NCBI GenBank assembly: GCA_017506865.1
Contig: JAFCMP010000109.1
Location: forward strand, 62,001 to 126,000
DNA length: 64,000 nucleotides
Reading direction: 5' to 3'
Source: Tribonema minus
Lineage: Eukaryota; Sar; Xanthophyceae; Tribonematales; Tribonemataceae
Positions 1-12,640 of the stretch are shown here, piece after piece; within the stretch, counting starts at the first letter, position 1; the number at the start of each line of letters is the position of its first letter. The notes below the pieces were generated by a model. It was not told the DNA's origin, searched no databases, and saw only the letters and a program-made list of their open reading frames with translations. The translations under genes were made by a program, and so were the position numbers.

Positions 1-75
1 TGCGTGGAGGGTAGTGGGCCCGCGCGCACCTGCCTCTTGCTGAGCACTGCTGGCGGCGGCGGCAGCGATGCTCAC

Positions 76-237
76 CTGATCGCGCGACTGGATCAGCTCC
101 AGCGCCGCGTCGTTGTTCAGCACAAGCAGGTAGTCAATGACGCCGCCGCTGCCCTGCAGCCCCCAGCTGACCCCCCCATCCATACCGCTGAGGGTGAGCT
201 CCACGAGCCCTCCAGCAAACGTGCGACGCAACACCCG
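76..237 (-). CDS. Internal exon of a SYLF/Ysc84-like protein (partial gene)
   Basis: A 54-codon open exon bounded by a CCGCAG acceptor (just above 237) and a CAG|GTGAGC donor (75-74). The peptide contains GGVSWGLQGSGGVIDYLLVL followed by NNDAALELI. This resembles the SYLF (DUF500) domain of Ysc84/SH3YL1 proteins, which bind lipid and actin and carry a Gly-rich stretch followed by a hydrophobic strand ending in LVLN. The rest of the gene lies to the left of the window (3' exons) and somewhere above 300 (5' exons); I could not identify the upstream exon. The family assignment rests on one short exon and could be wrong; the exon itself is well supported by its splice sites and open phase-0 frame. 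Confidence 0.5.
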
Positions 238-1108
238 CTGCGGCAACGGCAAACGGACGGCGTGCATGAGCCGAGCGTTGGGTTAGTTTGATTGTGACAG
301 CAACGCGCGCAGCCATGCGACGCATGGCGCGGTGTGGTGGCGGTCGAGCGGCAAGAGCCGCGCAGCGCAATTTGCTTCGCACACGGGGGGGGAGGGGGGA
401 TTGTGGCAGCGATGCATGCGCATGCAGCACATCACGGAGAGCACTGAGGTGGTCGGATTAATGTTCATGTGGAGGGTGCGGGCACCATTTGTGGTGGCGC
501 TGGGGGGCAGCTGACACCAGTTCGAGGCACAAGCGAAGACGATCTGCGCGCGCGGCACTCGCGGTCAGTGCACATACAGCGTTAGTGGCGCCCGCGTTGC
601 GCAGCACTACGCATGCGCGGTGCGTGCAGCCGCTGGCAGCATGCACACACTCCACACAACACATATTGCTTGCCTGCCGATTGCCGCGCCGCACACGATG
701 CCCAACGCTGTGCGCACCGGCGGAGGAAACAAGCGCGCGCGCGGAGCGGCGCACCTGCGACAGCAACGGCGGCGGCGCAGCGCGCGCATGCCGTCAGCAA
801 TTAGTGGTGAGGGCAGTGGCTGGGATCTTGAAGTGTGCTATGAAGTTGCCGCAGACCGCTGGCCAGGAGCAAGGTGGCGGCGCCGCGTACACATGCCTGA
901 CTGCATGAAGGCAGCGGCTGGGGTCTGACATTGGCGTCATGGCATGTGCGCTCTTGGACAACGAAGTGGCAGAGATGGTGGGGGGGTACTTTAAGGTTGT
1001 GTGCAGGGAGCAACACGGCGGGGGCCCGCCGACACCAGCGGCGCAGCGTCCCCGCCAGCGTGCGCAGATGCAGAGTGAACATGCATCATTTGTGCTAACC
1101 GACCACTG
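238..1108. other. GC-rich stretch with no assigned gene
   Basis: This should hold intron and upstream exons of the SYLF-like gene on the minus strand, but no exon with clear splice sites and a recognisable domain was found. A 30-base string around 669-697 (cttgcctgc-gattgccgcgccgca) recurs at about 2237-2265, so at least one dispersed repeat is present. Confidence 0.4.
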
Positions 1109-1332
1109 CCATTTGAAATCTGGTTGACAGCGCCGTGAACGCGTACGTGCCAGCGCGGAGCCACTCTCTCAACGCGCCATGGCGAGCTCGAGCGAGAGGG
1201 GTCATAAGCAGCTGACGACGCCTTTTGAGATCTGGTTGACAGCGCCGTGAGTGCGTACGTGCCACCACGGAAACGCACCACAGCGAGCTCGAGTGACAGG
1301 GGTCATCAGCAGCTGACGAGAACTGCTTCGCA
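1109..1332. repeat. Two-copy tandem repeat, 112-bp unit
   Basis: The string tctggttgacagcgccgtga starts at 1119 and again at 1231. Each copy continues through gcgtacgtgcca, gcgagctcgag and a ggggtcat..cagctgacga tail. The copies differ by scattered substitutions and small indels. The unit size is like that of the intronic exon-edge arrays further right, so this may be intron of the SYLF-like gene, but no exon could be matched to it. Confidence 0.7.
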
Positions 1333-4300
1333 GAGCGGTACAACCCGTGCGCGCAGACCGATATGAGTATGAGATCAGGAAGTGGGACCAAGCGCGGTCA
1401 GTCGCAGCGCATGCGCCCGCTGGTACGAGCAACTTGTATCTCCGCCCTCATCGAAGCAATGCGGGGCGGCGCGGCACCCTGCAGCCGCCCAGCAGCACCC
1501 GTCACCCGTGAGGAGAGAAGCGTGGAGCGTGCGTTGTTCGCAAGCGCGCGCACCTCATGCCCCACCTGGGGTGAACGCCAGTGACGTGCGCGCCTTCCAC
1601 CAGTGCGCGCCGGCCGGCTCGTCCAGGTGTTTGTAGTGCTGAGCGTTGCTGATGGAGGCTATCCGCTCTGCATGGGGGGGGGTGGGGGGTAGGGGGTATG
1701 CAGGTAGGGTCAGAGCAGGCCGCCGTCCTCAAGAGCGTGAAGACACGCGACTGCGGCCTCAACAGTGTTGTGAACGCCGCTGCTGTGGGGCTGCCTCAAC
1801 TGCGCCGTTTACGATTGCGCACCAACGCGCAGTCGTGGCTTTGCGACTGCCGCTAAACATCGGTGCGAAGAGGCATCTGCGTCAACATACAGCTACAAGA
1901 GGCGCGCAGCAGCGAGAGAGTGGAATCAGCGCCACATAGCGGCGATGGTTGAGCGGCGAGAGCGACGCAATGTGCTGAGCACTGTGAGGGAGGGGGGGGG
2001 GGGGGCAAGGGCAATTGTGGCAGCGCGATGCGCATGCTCCGCGTGATGCAAAAAGCGTGCTGGGTTGTTGGAGATAACACTTGTGCAGTGGGGGCATAGC
2101 GCCTGAGATTAGATGACATTAGTGCAAGGCACGAGCATGTTTCCGAAGGTGACCTGCGCGCAGCGCTAGTCGCGTCCGTGCGGCGCAGCGCGGCAGGCCG
2201 TGCACTGCTGCAGCTGCTGGTTGCATGGGTCACAAGCTTGCCTGCGGATTGCCGCGCCGCATGCAAACCCCGCGCGCAGCACGCCGAGGACGGCCAAGTC
2301 GCGTGCATCGGTGAGCAGGTCGCCGCGCAACAGCGCGTGGCTGTCGGCGCGCAGTGTGGATATCCTTTTTAGAGCAATACAGCGAGCGCTATGCGCCCGC
2401 ACCACCACCGTATTGATGCCCTCTTCATGGAGCAGCCATGCTATGGCATTGTAATTTGAAAGCAATAGCTGACTGTTGCACGAATTATCACCATGGCTGC
2501 TGTGACATTGTAATGAATTAGTAATAGGTGTCTGTTGCACGGATTATTGTGGTGTGCACCGTTGCTGGCATAAGCGGTGCTGCCTGTATAGGTCACAGTG
2601 CATACGCCACTTCAAAACTCAGCACCAACACTCAATGCTATTTGCTGAGCAGCTCCTATGACAAATGCAGCGCCGCAGTCAGCCTTTGCTGCTGTGTAGT
2701 CATGCTGACCGCTCTGAATGAGCTGAGATGTACTGACATCGACGAGACGCAGCGTTGCTGTTACAACAGTGAGCTGAGCACTGCCACACCATGAGCTCTG
2801 TCACCATGTACCTACACTCATTGCGCGTAGTGGCCATATGATCTCGCTGTGTACACTGAGCACTGCCGTGTTGTGCGCTCCGCGCCTGCTTCTACAGAAG
2901 CTCAGCATAAGCGGCTAGTCACAGCAGCAACTAGATGTGTGCCATACAATGTGACAGCTGAACTTAAAAGTAGGAGCTGCCCTTACTGTGTGTGAAGCTG
3001 TTGTGGCCGTGCGTGGACATCGCGGCTGCGGCTGCGGCACAGTGGCTTTCTCTGACAGTTGCTTCTTCTGAGCGCTGCTCTTGCAGCTGCAGCAGCGGCT
3101 CTCCCCGTTTTGGGCATAACTCCCGCCGCTGCGCTGCATCATTAGTTGTCTGCGAGCGCACCTCGCCAGGGGCTGCACGCCGTGTGCACCTGATGACGTT
3201 GGCAGGTTGAGCGCTGTCATTTGAATGCCTCAGAAGAATCTGTCCATAAGATGATGAGTGGTGTTGGTCCGCTGTCATCGAGTTACTGAGTGCTGCCATG
3301 CATTTGTGCAGCTGATAGATGGTGCGCATAGACACTGAGACTGCATATTTCTCGTGCACCTTCGCCACTGGTGCGAGAATCACAACGGCCCAAGCACCAA
3401 TTGACACTGAAGCAAAAATAACCACACGCCATCAGTATCTGTCATAAAGCTTGCCACCGCCGCTGCAGCGCAGCTGTATCGCTGAGGTCACAGTGTAACA
3501 GCAACCGTTTGTCAAAATCGAAACACCATGGCACACCGCTGTTACACCCACAGCCATATTTACTGCACGCAGTGGTGCCGCTGCTACCGACAGTAGGACA
3601 CTCAAATATTGACAGCCCGCAGCTGCGGCAAATGAGTGCTCTCCTTGAACTACCACAGCTGCGTGCACCAGCATGGGCCACTGATGGTTGAAAAACCTTG
3701 TTGTCTCAAATAGCAACTTGAACCTAGCAACAACTGTCTCCAATAGCAACTTGAACCTAGCAACAACTGTAGGCAAAAACGTCTACGACGTGTTTGGACT
3801 ACTGAAGTGGAAGCAGTGGAAGACAAGACGACTTTGCTGAGCTATCAGTGTTTTACGCAGAAGTTTGACCTTCATAGCATTCCGCATTGTGAGCGCTGGT
3901 GCCAACAAATTGGACAGTAGGTGGGCAAAATACCTCAACCTCGATTGAGCGCACAGGGTACTAGCAAATAGTTTGCTGGCAAGTTGCGGTGCTGAAAGTA
4001 TTGTAAACTGGCCTACAAAGCAGCAGGCACTTCAAACATGCTGCCACCGCATGCACAAGCGTAGTACATTGCAGCGTTCCAGCTGCGATCCAATCGATCT
4101 GAGCTGATTTTGTACAAGCGCTCTCACCCACAGAAATGGGCACGTGTGGATCGACGACTGACCTGGAATTCTTCAGTGCTGATCGATAAGCTTTGGCGTC
4201 AGTCTCCAGGGAGCCTTGGCCAGAGCGCCGGCATGCGCTCATCGCGAAGCACTGCATTTTGATATGCGCAGAGGAAGTTTTGTACTACGCTGTGCCAAGC

Positions 4301-7300
4301 GGAATGGCACACGGAGATGCCGTGCTTCTGGCTGCCAGGAACCGCCATCAGCACGCCAATCCATGTGGAGCGCGCGCCTAGCCCCAAAATGATTGCAGCA
4401 GCCCCGCCATGGACCCCAACGGGATCGTTCAGCACGACGGGGGCCGAATCATCGCCTTTCGGCTCAAAAACCTGCCCCATTCCGTCCTGCAGCAGAAGGC
4501 AACGACGAGGGCCGTTCAGCAGCCATTCTACTCCCATTTCGGCCTCAGCAGAGTGCAGCCATTCGGCTGAAACGATTCTGCTCTCATTCCGCTTATCTAG
4601 ACCGAACTGCCCACGTACATTCTGCTCTCAATTCGGCTTCAGGCGGAAAGTTAACGGATTTGTATCATACTCTCATTCGGCGTGCCAGATTCTGCCTTAG
4701 CGGAAACCAGGCCAACGTCGTCAACATGATTCTGCTCCTATTCTGCCCCTGCAGCAGAATGCTGACGGAATGCGCGCAGAAAATCAATTCAGTGAAGATA
4801 GAATCGCAGTTCTGGGCCGTTTCGGCGGTCATTCGGTGCCTGCGACGGAAACAGGGCCTAAACCGGGCCTAAAGTGGCCAGAATGCACCATACCGTTTTC
4901 CTGATGGCGTCGATAGAAAGCCACATCATGGTGTTGAGCAGCGTGATGGCAGCAGCCGCAGCAGTAACAAGCTCTCACTGCAGAACTGAGGTACGGGCTC
5001 ATTTCACTTTCAATCGGCAGCAGCAGGCAGCAGGTGTGCGGAGCACAGCACCAACACAAGCAGCAGCAGCAGCAGTAGTAGCTACTACCATAGTAGCAGC
5101 ACAAGCACTGGAACGATGAGCGCAGTAGCACTGCTGCTGCTGCAAGTGAAGCGGTAGGAGAGTAGCCCTGAGAGAGAAACCACGCTACTCAATGGGCTAA
5201 GAGAGTTTTCTTTCGTAGCCTTGCTTAACAACACGGCGCTTGATAAGCAGCAGCACAAGCAGCAGCATCAGCACAGCACTGGTCGGCAACAATCAGCAAC
5301 AGGCGACAGCCTACCAGGTGCTGCCTGTTGATATCGCTGGTAGCATGCTGCTGTGAGCATTTCATCAAGCTGTCACGACGGCAAGGTTATGAAGGATCAT
5401 GGTGAGGCGCGCAACAAGGAGTGTGGCAGGCAGCGGGATATATGCAGCAAAGCAGTGGCGATAGCAGCATCACAGTGTTGAGCAGCGTGACTGGCAGCAG
5501 TGGCAGCAGTAGCTGCTGCTGCAGCGTGCTCCCACAGCAGGGTGCAGCACGGCATTTCTCTCGTTTGATGCAACAGTTACTGAGTAGCAGCATACATCTC
5601 TGGCATGCTGTGTCGCCATTGTGGCAATTGGTGTCGCAGGTATTTTCGTGTCAGTGCAGCAGCAGCAGCATACATCTCTGGCCTGCTGCGTCGCAATGAC
5701 GCTCAGGACACTCTTGGAGTCGTCACTCACATCCATGACCAATGGATTCTACTGTCAAAGGTGTGGTAGCTGACAAAATGCAATGATGTTAATGTGAATT
5801 TGTACGTCCATTTGTTGCCGTATACATCCCACACATGCAACGGTTGCTGTGACACACTGATCCTACAGCTCAGAATTCCATAAGCGTACATCTTACAAAG
5901 TCACTCCCCAAGAATTTCCACATGTGTGTCAACCCTGCGTGTAGCACAGGCACTCGGTTAGTATGTGATAGAACGTTGACCTTTTCGATACTTTGTTTCA
6001 TAAAGCGAAGGATGGGGTCCCCTGTAGAAGAATTTGTCATTGCGACGCGGTTACTTGACATCACACGGCGTCTTTCAGAGGCTGGGCACGTCAACCTCAA
6101 CAACATGATATCGTCCCAATTCGCCTGTTGCGTTTAGCCGGACGCACGTTCTTCAGGGATCTCAAAGTCCAGCTCCACTTGCGCAAGGACGTTGATTTCA
6201 TACCGATCAAGATTGCATATCGGTTCAGATGTCGTGCCCAGGTTGGGCTTGGCATGTACGCTCTCAACCCCAGCTAGAAGCCCAAAACCCATCCAATGCA
6301 CCTCACTAGTCAACAATGGTTGCTTGTGTTAAATGGCACTGCACACGCTTACAGCCCTGTTGCAGCCGCGGCCTACGTTCACTGACACACGCAAGCCAAC
6401 AGCACAAACACGCATATATCAAAGTGTATGACCCAGCGAATATGCAGCAAGCGCCATGTGCAAGCGCCAACACGTACACATGACAGTTGCCAACAGCGCA
6501 CCATATGGGTAAGAGAAGGCAGAGCATTCAACTGCAACGCGAGGACAGCAGCAAATGACACACCATCACACAGCGGGCATCAGAAGCTCAGGAGCGTTAG
6601 GGTGCAGGGGCGCGCGTAACGAAACTAGGGTCCTATGCGGACTCTACGGTCTCGCTCTGCAGACCCTTGAAGTCCGCGCAGGGCACATAGTGGACCAGCG
6701 TGTAGAGCTGCGGCAGATATACACACACATACTGTTTATTAACATGTGGAGGTCCGCAACCCCTTAGCCTGACCAGACAACTACGATTGCAACTTATGCA
6801 CGTGTTATAAAACGCCACTTTTGTATTTATGTGAAGGTCCACAACCCCTCGGCCTGATGGGGGTCACTATGAATGCAAAATCCCTAGGAACTTTAGTCAC
6901 TAGGTCTCTGTTTGCAACCAGGAAAAAAACGACCTGAACTTCAATAACTTTTGACCTACATATTCGTTTTTCGTTCTGTCTGTTGCGTTCGCGATAAACG
7001 GGTCCAAGGTTTACTCATTACCATGATTCCTGCTCTAGACACGTCACGTGACGTTGTGTCGATGCGTGGCTCAATTAAAACAAAGAAAACTCTTCATCTG
7101 ATGCCGTTTATTCGATCTATTGGCAAGTCGATTGAAAAAGTCTGTGCACCGAGAACATAGCCGGTAACAGTTACTTGGGGCAGAGAGAGGGCACCCAAGC
7201 ACGCCAAGAGCACTACCTGGCTGCAGACCGAGCACTCCCATATCGCAAAGGCTCTGCCGCTGTGTGCACGACCAGCCTAGACCGAGTTGCGCAAGCAGCA

Positions 7301-8162
7301 AACACTGAGCGAAGTTTAACAGTAGCAGCTGCTGTTGCCAACTAGCAGCAGCAGCAGCGCAGCAGCAGCACTGTTGAAAGCAGCAGTAGCAGCAATTGAC
7401 GCGAACTTGAGTCTGTGGTCTGCTACATCACCCGCAAGCAGCTCCGGCTGCTGTTGCCAGCTAGCACCAGCAGCAGCAACACAGCACGTCACAGCAGCAG
7501 CAGCAGCTGTGCTCAGCAGCAGCAGCAGCAGCGGAGGATCCCCCAAAAGGGCTAGCAGCAGCTCAGCAGCAGGCTAGCAGCTGCTGCTGCAGCAGATTGG
7601 GGGTTGACTCTCTGCAGGTTTGGTGTCTGCTGTAATAGTTGTATCTGTTCTCGAATCAGCCTAATTTGCAGTTTCTGCTGTCGACGGACGGTGACAACGG
7701 AGGAGGGATGCTGCATGAGCAACCTGCAGCTGGAAAGCAGTGTGTCTGGCTTGGTGGTGTGCAACGGCAGCAAATGCGCAGCAGCAGCAGCGGCAGGCAA
7801 AACCCGAGCAGCACACACAGCGACAGCGGATCTAGCAATAGAAGTAGCAGCAGCTTTGGCAACCAAACGGAAGGCGACGCAACAGCGGCGGGACATGTAT
7901 ACGCCGATCAGCGATAACCTGTCGTTCGCGCATGGCACATTGTAGAACGGAGCAGGGTGTTCAGGGTGTAGCAGCTAGGCGTCAAGCAAGCAGCGCCTCA
8001 AAGGCAGCAGAGAAAATGAGGCAGTTATGTCCCTAAAACATCCCCCCTGCCCGAAGGGCCAATTATGTCAAATGTGTAATGAAACACTGCTGTCAATAAC
8101 ATCTACAGTCCGTCTCATGGCCAGGATCCGGATCCAAGTCTAGCTCCTCCCCTTCTCCAATG
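1333..8162. other. Gene-poor, repeat-rich spacer
   Basis: No open frame here has both a recognisable domain and credible splice sites. Visible content: CAG/CTG trinucleotide tracts (about 5040-5140, 5500-5545, 7345-7600), a degenerate run of attctgctctcattcggc-like units between about 4480 and 4760, and a 12-bp palindrome cgtcacgtgacg at 7042-7053 that recurs at 19880-19891. Open frames rich in Ser, Ala, Gln or Cys in this region come from the trinucleotide tracts and were not called. Confidence 0.5.
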
Positions 8163-8588
8163 AGGATCCTCTCCGCTCATTTGCGACCCTGAAACTTTAA
8201 GCCAAAAGCAACCGAGCACTTATGCTATAGTGAGGTCAGTCAAGACACTCAAACTGTTGAAGTTAGATATTAGTTGGCCTCACTCAGACGCACCAGATGA
8301 GCTCTTGGTTGTTGAAGTTGAGATGGGTGGAGCCATGCTATGGCGCGTTGAGCAATGATATGACAGTTGAAGTTAGCATGAAGTCCAAATATCACCGTTG
8401 AAGTACAATATCACACCTGTATCAACATCAACTTCAACAACCAACAGCTCATCTGGAGCGTCTGAGTGAGGCCAACAACCTACTAACATCTAACTTTAAC
8501 AGTTTGAGTGTCTTGACTGACCTCACTATAGCATAAGTGCTCGGTTGCTTTTTGACTTTCAGGGTCGCAAATGAGCGGAGAGGATCCT
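8163..8588. mobile_element. Non-autonomous inverted-repeat (MITE-like) element, copy 1
   Basis: A 426-bp element that is almost all inverted repeat. The left arm starts AGGATCCTCTCCGCTCATTT and the right arm ends with its exact complement. The arms match for roughly 150 bases with few differences, through the gcaaccgagcacttatgc and cactcaaactgtt blocks. The centre carries gttgaagtt motifs and has no coding capacity. The element is flanked by AATG on both sides (8159-8162 and 8589-8592), a likely 4-bp target duplication. A second copy lies at 13388-13820 and a fragment ends at 15754. I cannot assign a transposon superfamily. Confidence 0.85.
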
Positions 8589-9065
8589 AATGTCATCCCC
8601 CACAAAATCCCCACACACCCCTGCCTGCCGCGTCGCAGCCATATGCCCCCCCCCCCCATCACACGTGCAGACAGAGCCATCTGCACTGACAACGAGGCTG
8701 ACAGCGCAGATCAAATGCGCGAGACTCCGATGCTCTTCGGCGCGCGTGGCCTCGCTGAACCCGGTGCTCCCTCCCTTGCTGCAGCATGCCCACTCCTCCG
8801 CCATAGCCCCCGGCCTGGCTGAGCAGCTTGCGCCCCTGCTCGCCAAGGCTTCCGAAGGACTTAATTGCCAAAGTGGCAAGTTTGTAGCAATTCTGATCGT
8901 AAAGATATTCAAGACAAGGCTTGACCAGGTCGGTTGCCCCTGGACCTCGCACGACATTGGCCGAGATGTTTGATGGAAAAACCAACCACCAACGTGGGTG
9001 ATCTTCCTCCTCGCATTCACTCCTCCCTTCTTCTAGCAGCCGCTGCCCCACCACCATTCACAGGC
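8589..9065. other. Spacer with an unassigned minus-strand open frame
   Basis: A minus-strand frame across 8659-9057 contains a fairly ordinary-looking peptide segment (VKPCLEYLYDQNCYKLATLA and onward), but I see no domain, start or splice pair that would make it a gene. Confidence 0.3.
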
Positions 9066-9155
9066 ATGAAGCTGGTACTGGCGCTGCTCCTGCTTCTGGC
9101 CTGCACCGCGCAGGCGGTGGGAGCGGACGCGCTGGCGCAGAAGGAGCAGCAGCAG
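9066..9155 (+). CDS. Possible first exon of a secreted protein
   Basis: ATG followed by 30 codons, ending at a consensus CAG|GTGAGA donor. The peptide starts MKLVLALLLLLACTAQAVGA, a clean signal peptide with a Lys, a hydrophobic core and an Ala-x-Ala-type cleavage site. The obvious downstream acceptor near 9299 gives a stop within four codons in the required phase, so the next exon was not found. It may be a real secretory gene cut off by the island that follows, or a chance signal peptide. Confidence 0.35.
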
Positions 9156-9678
9156 GTGAGAGCACACCATCAAACATCATCGGCTGCTGTGTCGCCACGA
9201 GCCGCTTGGCCGCCTGACAGCCTCGCGCAAAACGTCCTCGGTGTGCAGTAGCCCCTGTACAAGTGCCGAGAGATCCTTGTGCCCTCTGCTGCACTCAGGC
9301 GTTGCTCTGAAACAAGATGTGGTCGCTCTCTGGTATGACCGGTGCATGAGCAGCGAGTGCTTGTCTGGTGGGGTGGCCTTTGTGGAGCACCCTCCTCTCA
9401 TGCCCATCTGCTCTCATCTGCGCTTGAGGCATGCCGCAGAGGGTTCTGGGAAGCGGCGACTGAGAACCTCATCACCCAGCGAAGTGGCGTCGAAAATGTT
9501 AGAGATTTACGCGCATTCATCAGACACATGCAGAGCGCCACAAATGATGCGGCGATCGAGCAACATGGTGAAGGCCTCGCAGGGCGTCCATTTCAGCAAG
9601 ACAATATAATCATAGCCAACCTCGGTGCCCTACACGCAAATCAGGACCCCGCGTCTGCGACAGCACAGCTTCAGGCCG

Positions 9679-10344
9679 ATGGCGGATGCCATCAGCACGG
9701 CGCTGTCGGCGGTGTATCGCGGCGCGGTGAAGCCTGACTCGGGCCTCAGAACAATGGTGATCGCGAGGGACTTTGTCCGCAACCTGTTTGCGGCAGCACC
9801 GGCAGCACCGGCAGCGCCGCCGGCTGAAGCGGTGGCAGCGGCACCGGAGGCAGCACACTGTGTGCTGACTCAGGCAGCGGCGCCGGTTGAAGCGGAGGCA
9901 CCGGCAGCGCCAGTTGCAGCAGTGGCAGCGGCACCGGAAGCAGCACAGGCAGCGCCAGTTGAAGCGGTGGCAGCACCTTCACCAGCACTGACTGAAGGAC
10001 CAGTACCTGCTGCGGGCGCTCTACACGACAATGTTGACGTGCCTGCACCACCGCAAGCGGACGGCGGTGCCACCAGCTTTGACATGTCACTGCCTCCTGA
10101 TGCGCGCCCAACTCTTGTATTGGAAAAGGCAATCAAGGCTGGCGTGCCGCAGACCGATGTGAGGAAACTACTTGACACTGTGGCTGGTAAGACGCCCATA
10201 ATGGGAGAGGCCGCGATCAGAAACGCTGGGATGAGCATTGCTCAACATGCAGACAATCAGGCGCTGACTGACATTGGCACCACCACGGTCGCCCTAGACC
10301 ACGCTGAACTCGGGGCCCGGTACACAAAGGGCGGAGCGCACTAG
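9679..10344 (+). CDS. Ala/Pro-rich ORF of the mobile/virus-like island
   Basis: An uninterrupted 221-codon frame from the first ATG to TAG; the frame stays open upstream to a GTG at 9625. Residues 1-35 are ordinary (MADAISTALSAVYRG...). They are followed by about 90 residues of degenerate APAAPAAPPAEA / VAAAPEAA repeats, then a more globular C-terminal half beginning near the DMSLPPDARPTLVLEKAIKA segment. A low-complexity linker between two folded ends is common in virion and membrane-associated proteins of dsDNA viruses, but I recognise no family. It is intronless and lies head-to-tail with the next ORF 207 bp away. Confidence 0.5.
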   Translation: MADAISTALSAVYRGAVKPDSGLRTMVIARDFVRNLFAAAPAAPAAPPAEAVAAAPEAAHCVLTQAAAPVEAEAPAAPVAAVAAAPEAAQAAPVEAVAAPSPALTEGPVPAAGALHDNVDVPAPPQADGGATSFDMSLPPDARPTLVLEKAIKAGVPQTDVRKLLDTVAGKTPIMGEAAIRNAGMSIAQHADNQALTDIGTTTVALDHAELGARYTKGGAH

Positions 10345-10551
10345 GAATAGAGTTGATGGACCTCATGAGCCCACCCGGGGCCCCCCACCGCCACTAACAC
10401 AAAGGCCAAGGCGACAAGGAAAAAGAGACTGGTTGAGGCAGTGCAGCAGATAGCTGCAGGTCACGATGAAGCAGTTGTCCTCGCAGAAGCAGAGCCGCAC
10501 CTATCACCACCTCATTGAGCGGTGGAGGGTGTGCTGCAGGAGGCTGCCGCG

Positions 10552-11621
10552 ATGCACAACGAACACTCGCTCGACCAGGAATTCTCGGAGCCGCACGCGA
10601 AGGTAGTCCTCACCGCTCTGCGCTACTGGGCCAATCCAAACGTACGTGCGGCGGCGCTGGGCATAGCGGTGGCAGTTTTTGCAACTCCCATCGCACTGTC
10701 ATATATGACGGGGTGTGCTGCAATGGCCGCAGCAACCACACCCCTATCAATGGCCATCCTGGCCCATGTTTCAAGCACTGCTGCGGCATTGATGTGTCCC
10801 GCGGGAGGGACCGCATTGTACATGCCAGTGGCTGCTACCGTTGGCACTCCAGTGGTAGCTGCGGCGGCGGCAGGCCGCTATGCGTTGCGGGGGAACCAAC
10901 ACAGTCCAACTCCCATGGTACCACAAGCGTCGCCGCCGCTTCTACCACTTCAGCCGTCTACTGGCCAAGTGATGACGGGCCAAGTGGCAGCGCAAGTGAC
11001 AGGGCAAGTGACAGGGCAAGTGGCAGGCCAAGTGGCTACTGGACAAGTGGCAGTGCAAGTGGCAGGGCAAGTGGCAGGGCAAGTGGCAGGCCAAGTGGAA
11101 GGCCAAGTGCCAGGCGAAGTGGCTGCTGGACAAGGTGGCGGGGTGGTGACCGGGCGCCGCACAGGAACACGGGTATACCATGTGGAGGAAGTGGTAGGCC
11201 AACCAAGTGGCGGGCTAAGTGGTGGGCAAGCGGCTACTGACGGGGTGGGGACTGGCGCCGCATAGGGACACGGGCACGCAATGTACCTCCTGCGATTCAT
11301 AACCAGCCATATGAAGAGGCTATGGCAGTGGTGATCGCCCACTATGCTTGGCTGAAGCAGCGCGACGAGTTGTTCCAAGTGTACATGAGGTGGAAGAGAG
11401 TCAAATTCGGTGAACCCATATCATTCCAAACCCCCGGCGCATTCGACGCAGCGCTAGCGGCGTCAGTTGGCGCGGAAGGGTTGAACGAATTTAGTAGATT
11501 ATGGGCTGCAAACTGGGCGGCCATCTTGCAGGACAAGCAGCAATGGGGTTATTTGCTCTATCGCATCAGCGACGCTGAGCAGAACATGAGCGCGCAGCAT
11601 CAGCAGAGTGGGCCAGGATAG
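10552..11621 (+). pseudogene. Membrane protein with Gly-Gln-Val repeats, broken by one base near 11255
   Basis: The N-terminal part (ATG 10552) has a short charged head, then about 90 hydrophobic Ala-rich residues that could form two or three membrane segments. A run of [G/A/V]QV[A/T]GQV repeats follows, encoded by 12-bp units at about 10968-11130. The frame stops at 11265, while the continuation (ATG 11322 to TAG 11621, with a WLKQRDELFQVYMRWKRVKF segment) is in the next frame. An internal duplication shows the slip: the ccgggcgccgcacaggaacacggg block near 11149 recurs near 11251 as actggcgccgcatagggacacggg, one base shorter. Restoring that phase joins both halves. No family is recognised. 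AATAAA at 11668-11673 could serve polyadenylation. Confidence 0.6.
10968..11130 (+). repeat. 12-bp coding tandem repeat
   Basis: About a dozen diverged copies of a ggcaagtggcag-type unit encode alternating GQV and AGQV/TGQV steps in the membrane ORF. All copies keep the frame. Confidence 0.85.
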
Positions 11622-12640
11622 TAGACTTCTTCCCCTGATCATCTGTGAAATATTATGTTTACATTTAAATAAACAATTCTATCACAATTCTTTCACAAGA
11701 TAGAACGGCACTGGATACAAAACCCGACGGCGATCATGCCGTGGATACTCATGATTTGCAATGCCATGCTCACGTCGTAGAGGCAAGGCGCACTGACATT
11801 AAGGCCGACGACTGCGCCATGCTGCTCCGCATCGTCGTGGCGCTTCTGCTGGGCTTCCTCGTCGATGTCAAGGCATCATAACATCAACAGGGTGTCCCCA
11901 ACACCAACGTTGATGCGCACGCCCTGAAAGATTGGAGCTGTGCGTTTTTCATGTCGCACGTTTCCACGGAATGAAGGCGCAGCGCGACATTGAACGTCGC
12001 GCACGACGACACATCGCCATCAAACAATCCCGGCAAAGACTCCACTCTAAAACAGGCGCGGCAAGCTCTATCTGCCTCGCATGCCAGAATTTCATTGTTG
12101 CAGCGGCGCGACAGCGCGTGGCTGAGCAGCCACACGACACGCCCAATCACCACAGACCTCATGGTGGTGGTGGTGGCAATGAAGATATGTATGACACCTG
12201 TGATACAGTTCAATGAATATATTTGGAGAGCCACCGCTCGCACACTTTTATTGATCTATATATACGGCTGAGGCGCACCGCCGCGCCACAAATGTGAACA
12301 ACAACGACGAGAGCTCTGCTGTTGCACTACAAGATGCCCCCACTCATCAAACTTGCACATCTCCTTTTGATGTTGGCGCGACTGTGGTTCGAAGCAGGCT
12401 GAAAAACCATTGGTCCACTGACAAGTCCATCGCGACGGCGCACGATAGGGCTGCCAAGACCACGCACCTGTGCTCCTGCATTTGTTCGTCAACAACGCCC
12501 AGAAAAAAAGTGCGGCAGGTGCCGTTCTGATAGTCTGGATGGCAGTCGCTACGAAAAGTGCTGAGCATAATGTAACTGGCGACTGTACCTGACTATCTGG
12601 CAGAGGTCATCGAGGTATACAGCGAGAAGGGTGGCAGATA
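11622..12640. other. Spacer without an assigned gene
   Basis: Contains an AATAAA (11668-11673), a short TATATATA-like stretch near 12258, and no open frame with recognisable protein features. Confidence 0.4.

Noticed and set aside
7316..7945. Several Ala/Ser/Gln-rich open frames on both strands
   Set aside because: They arise from CAG/CTG trinucleotide runs that stay open in all frames.
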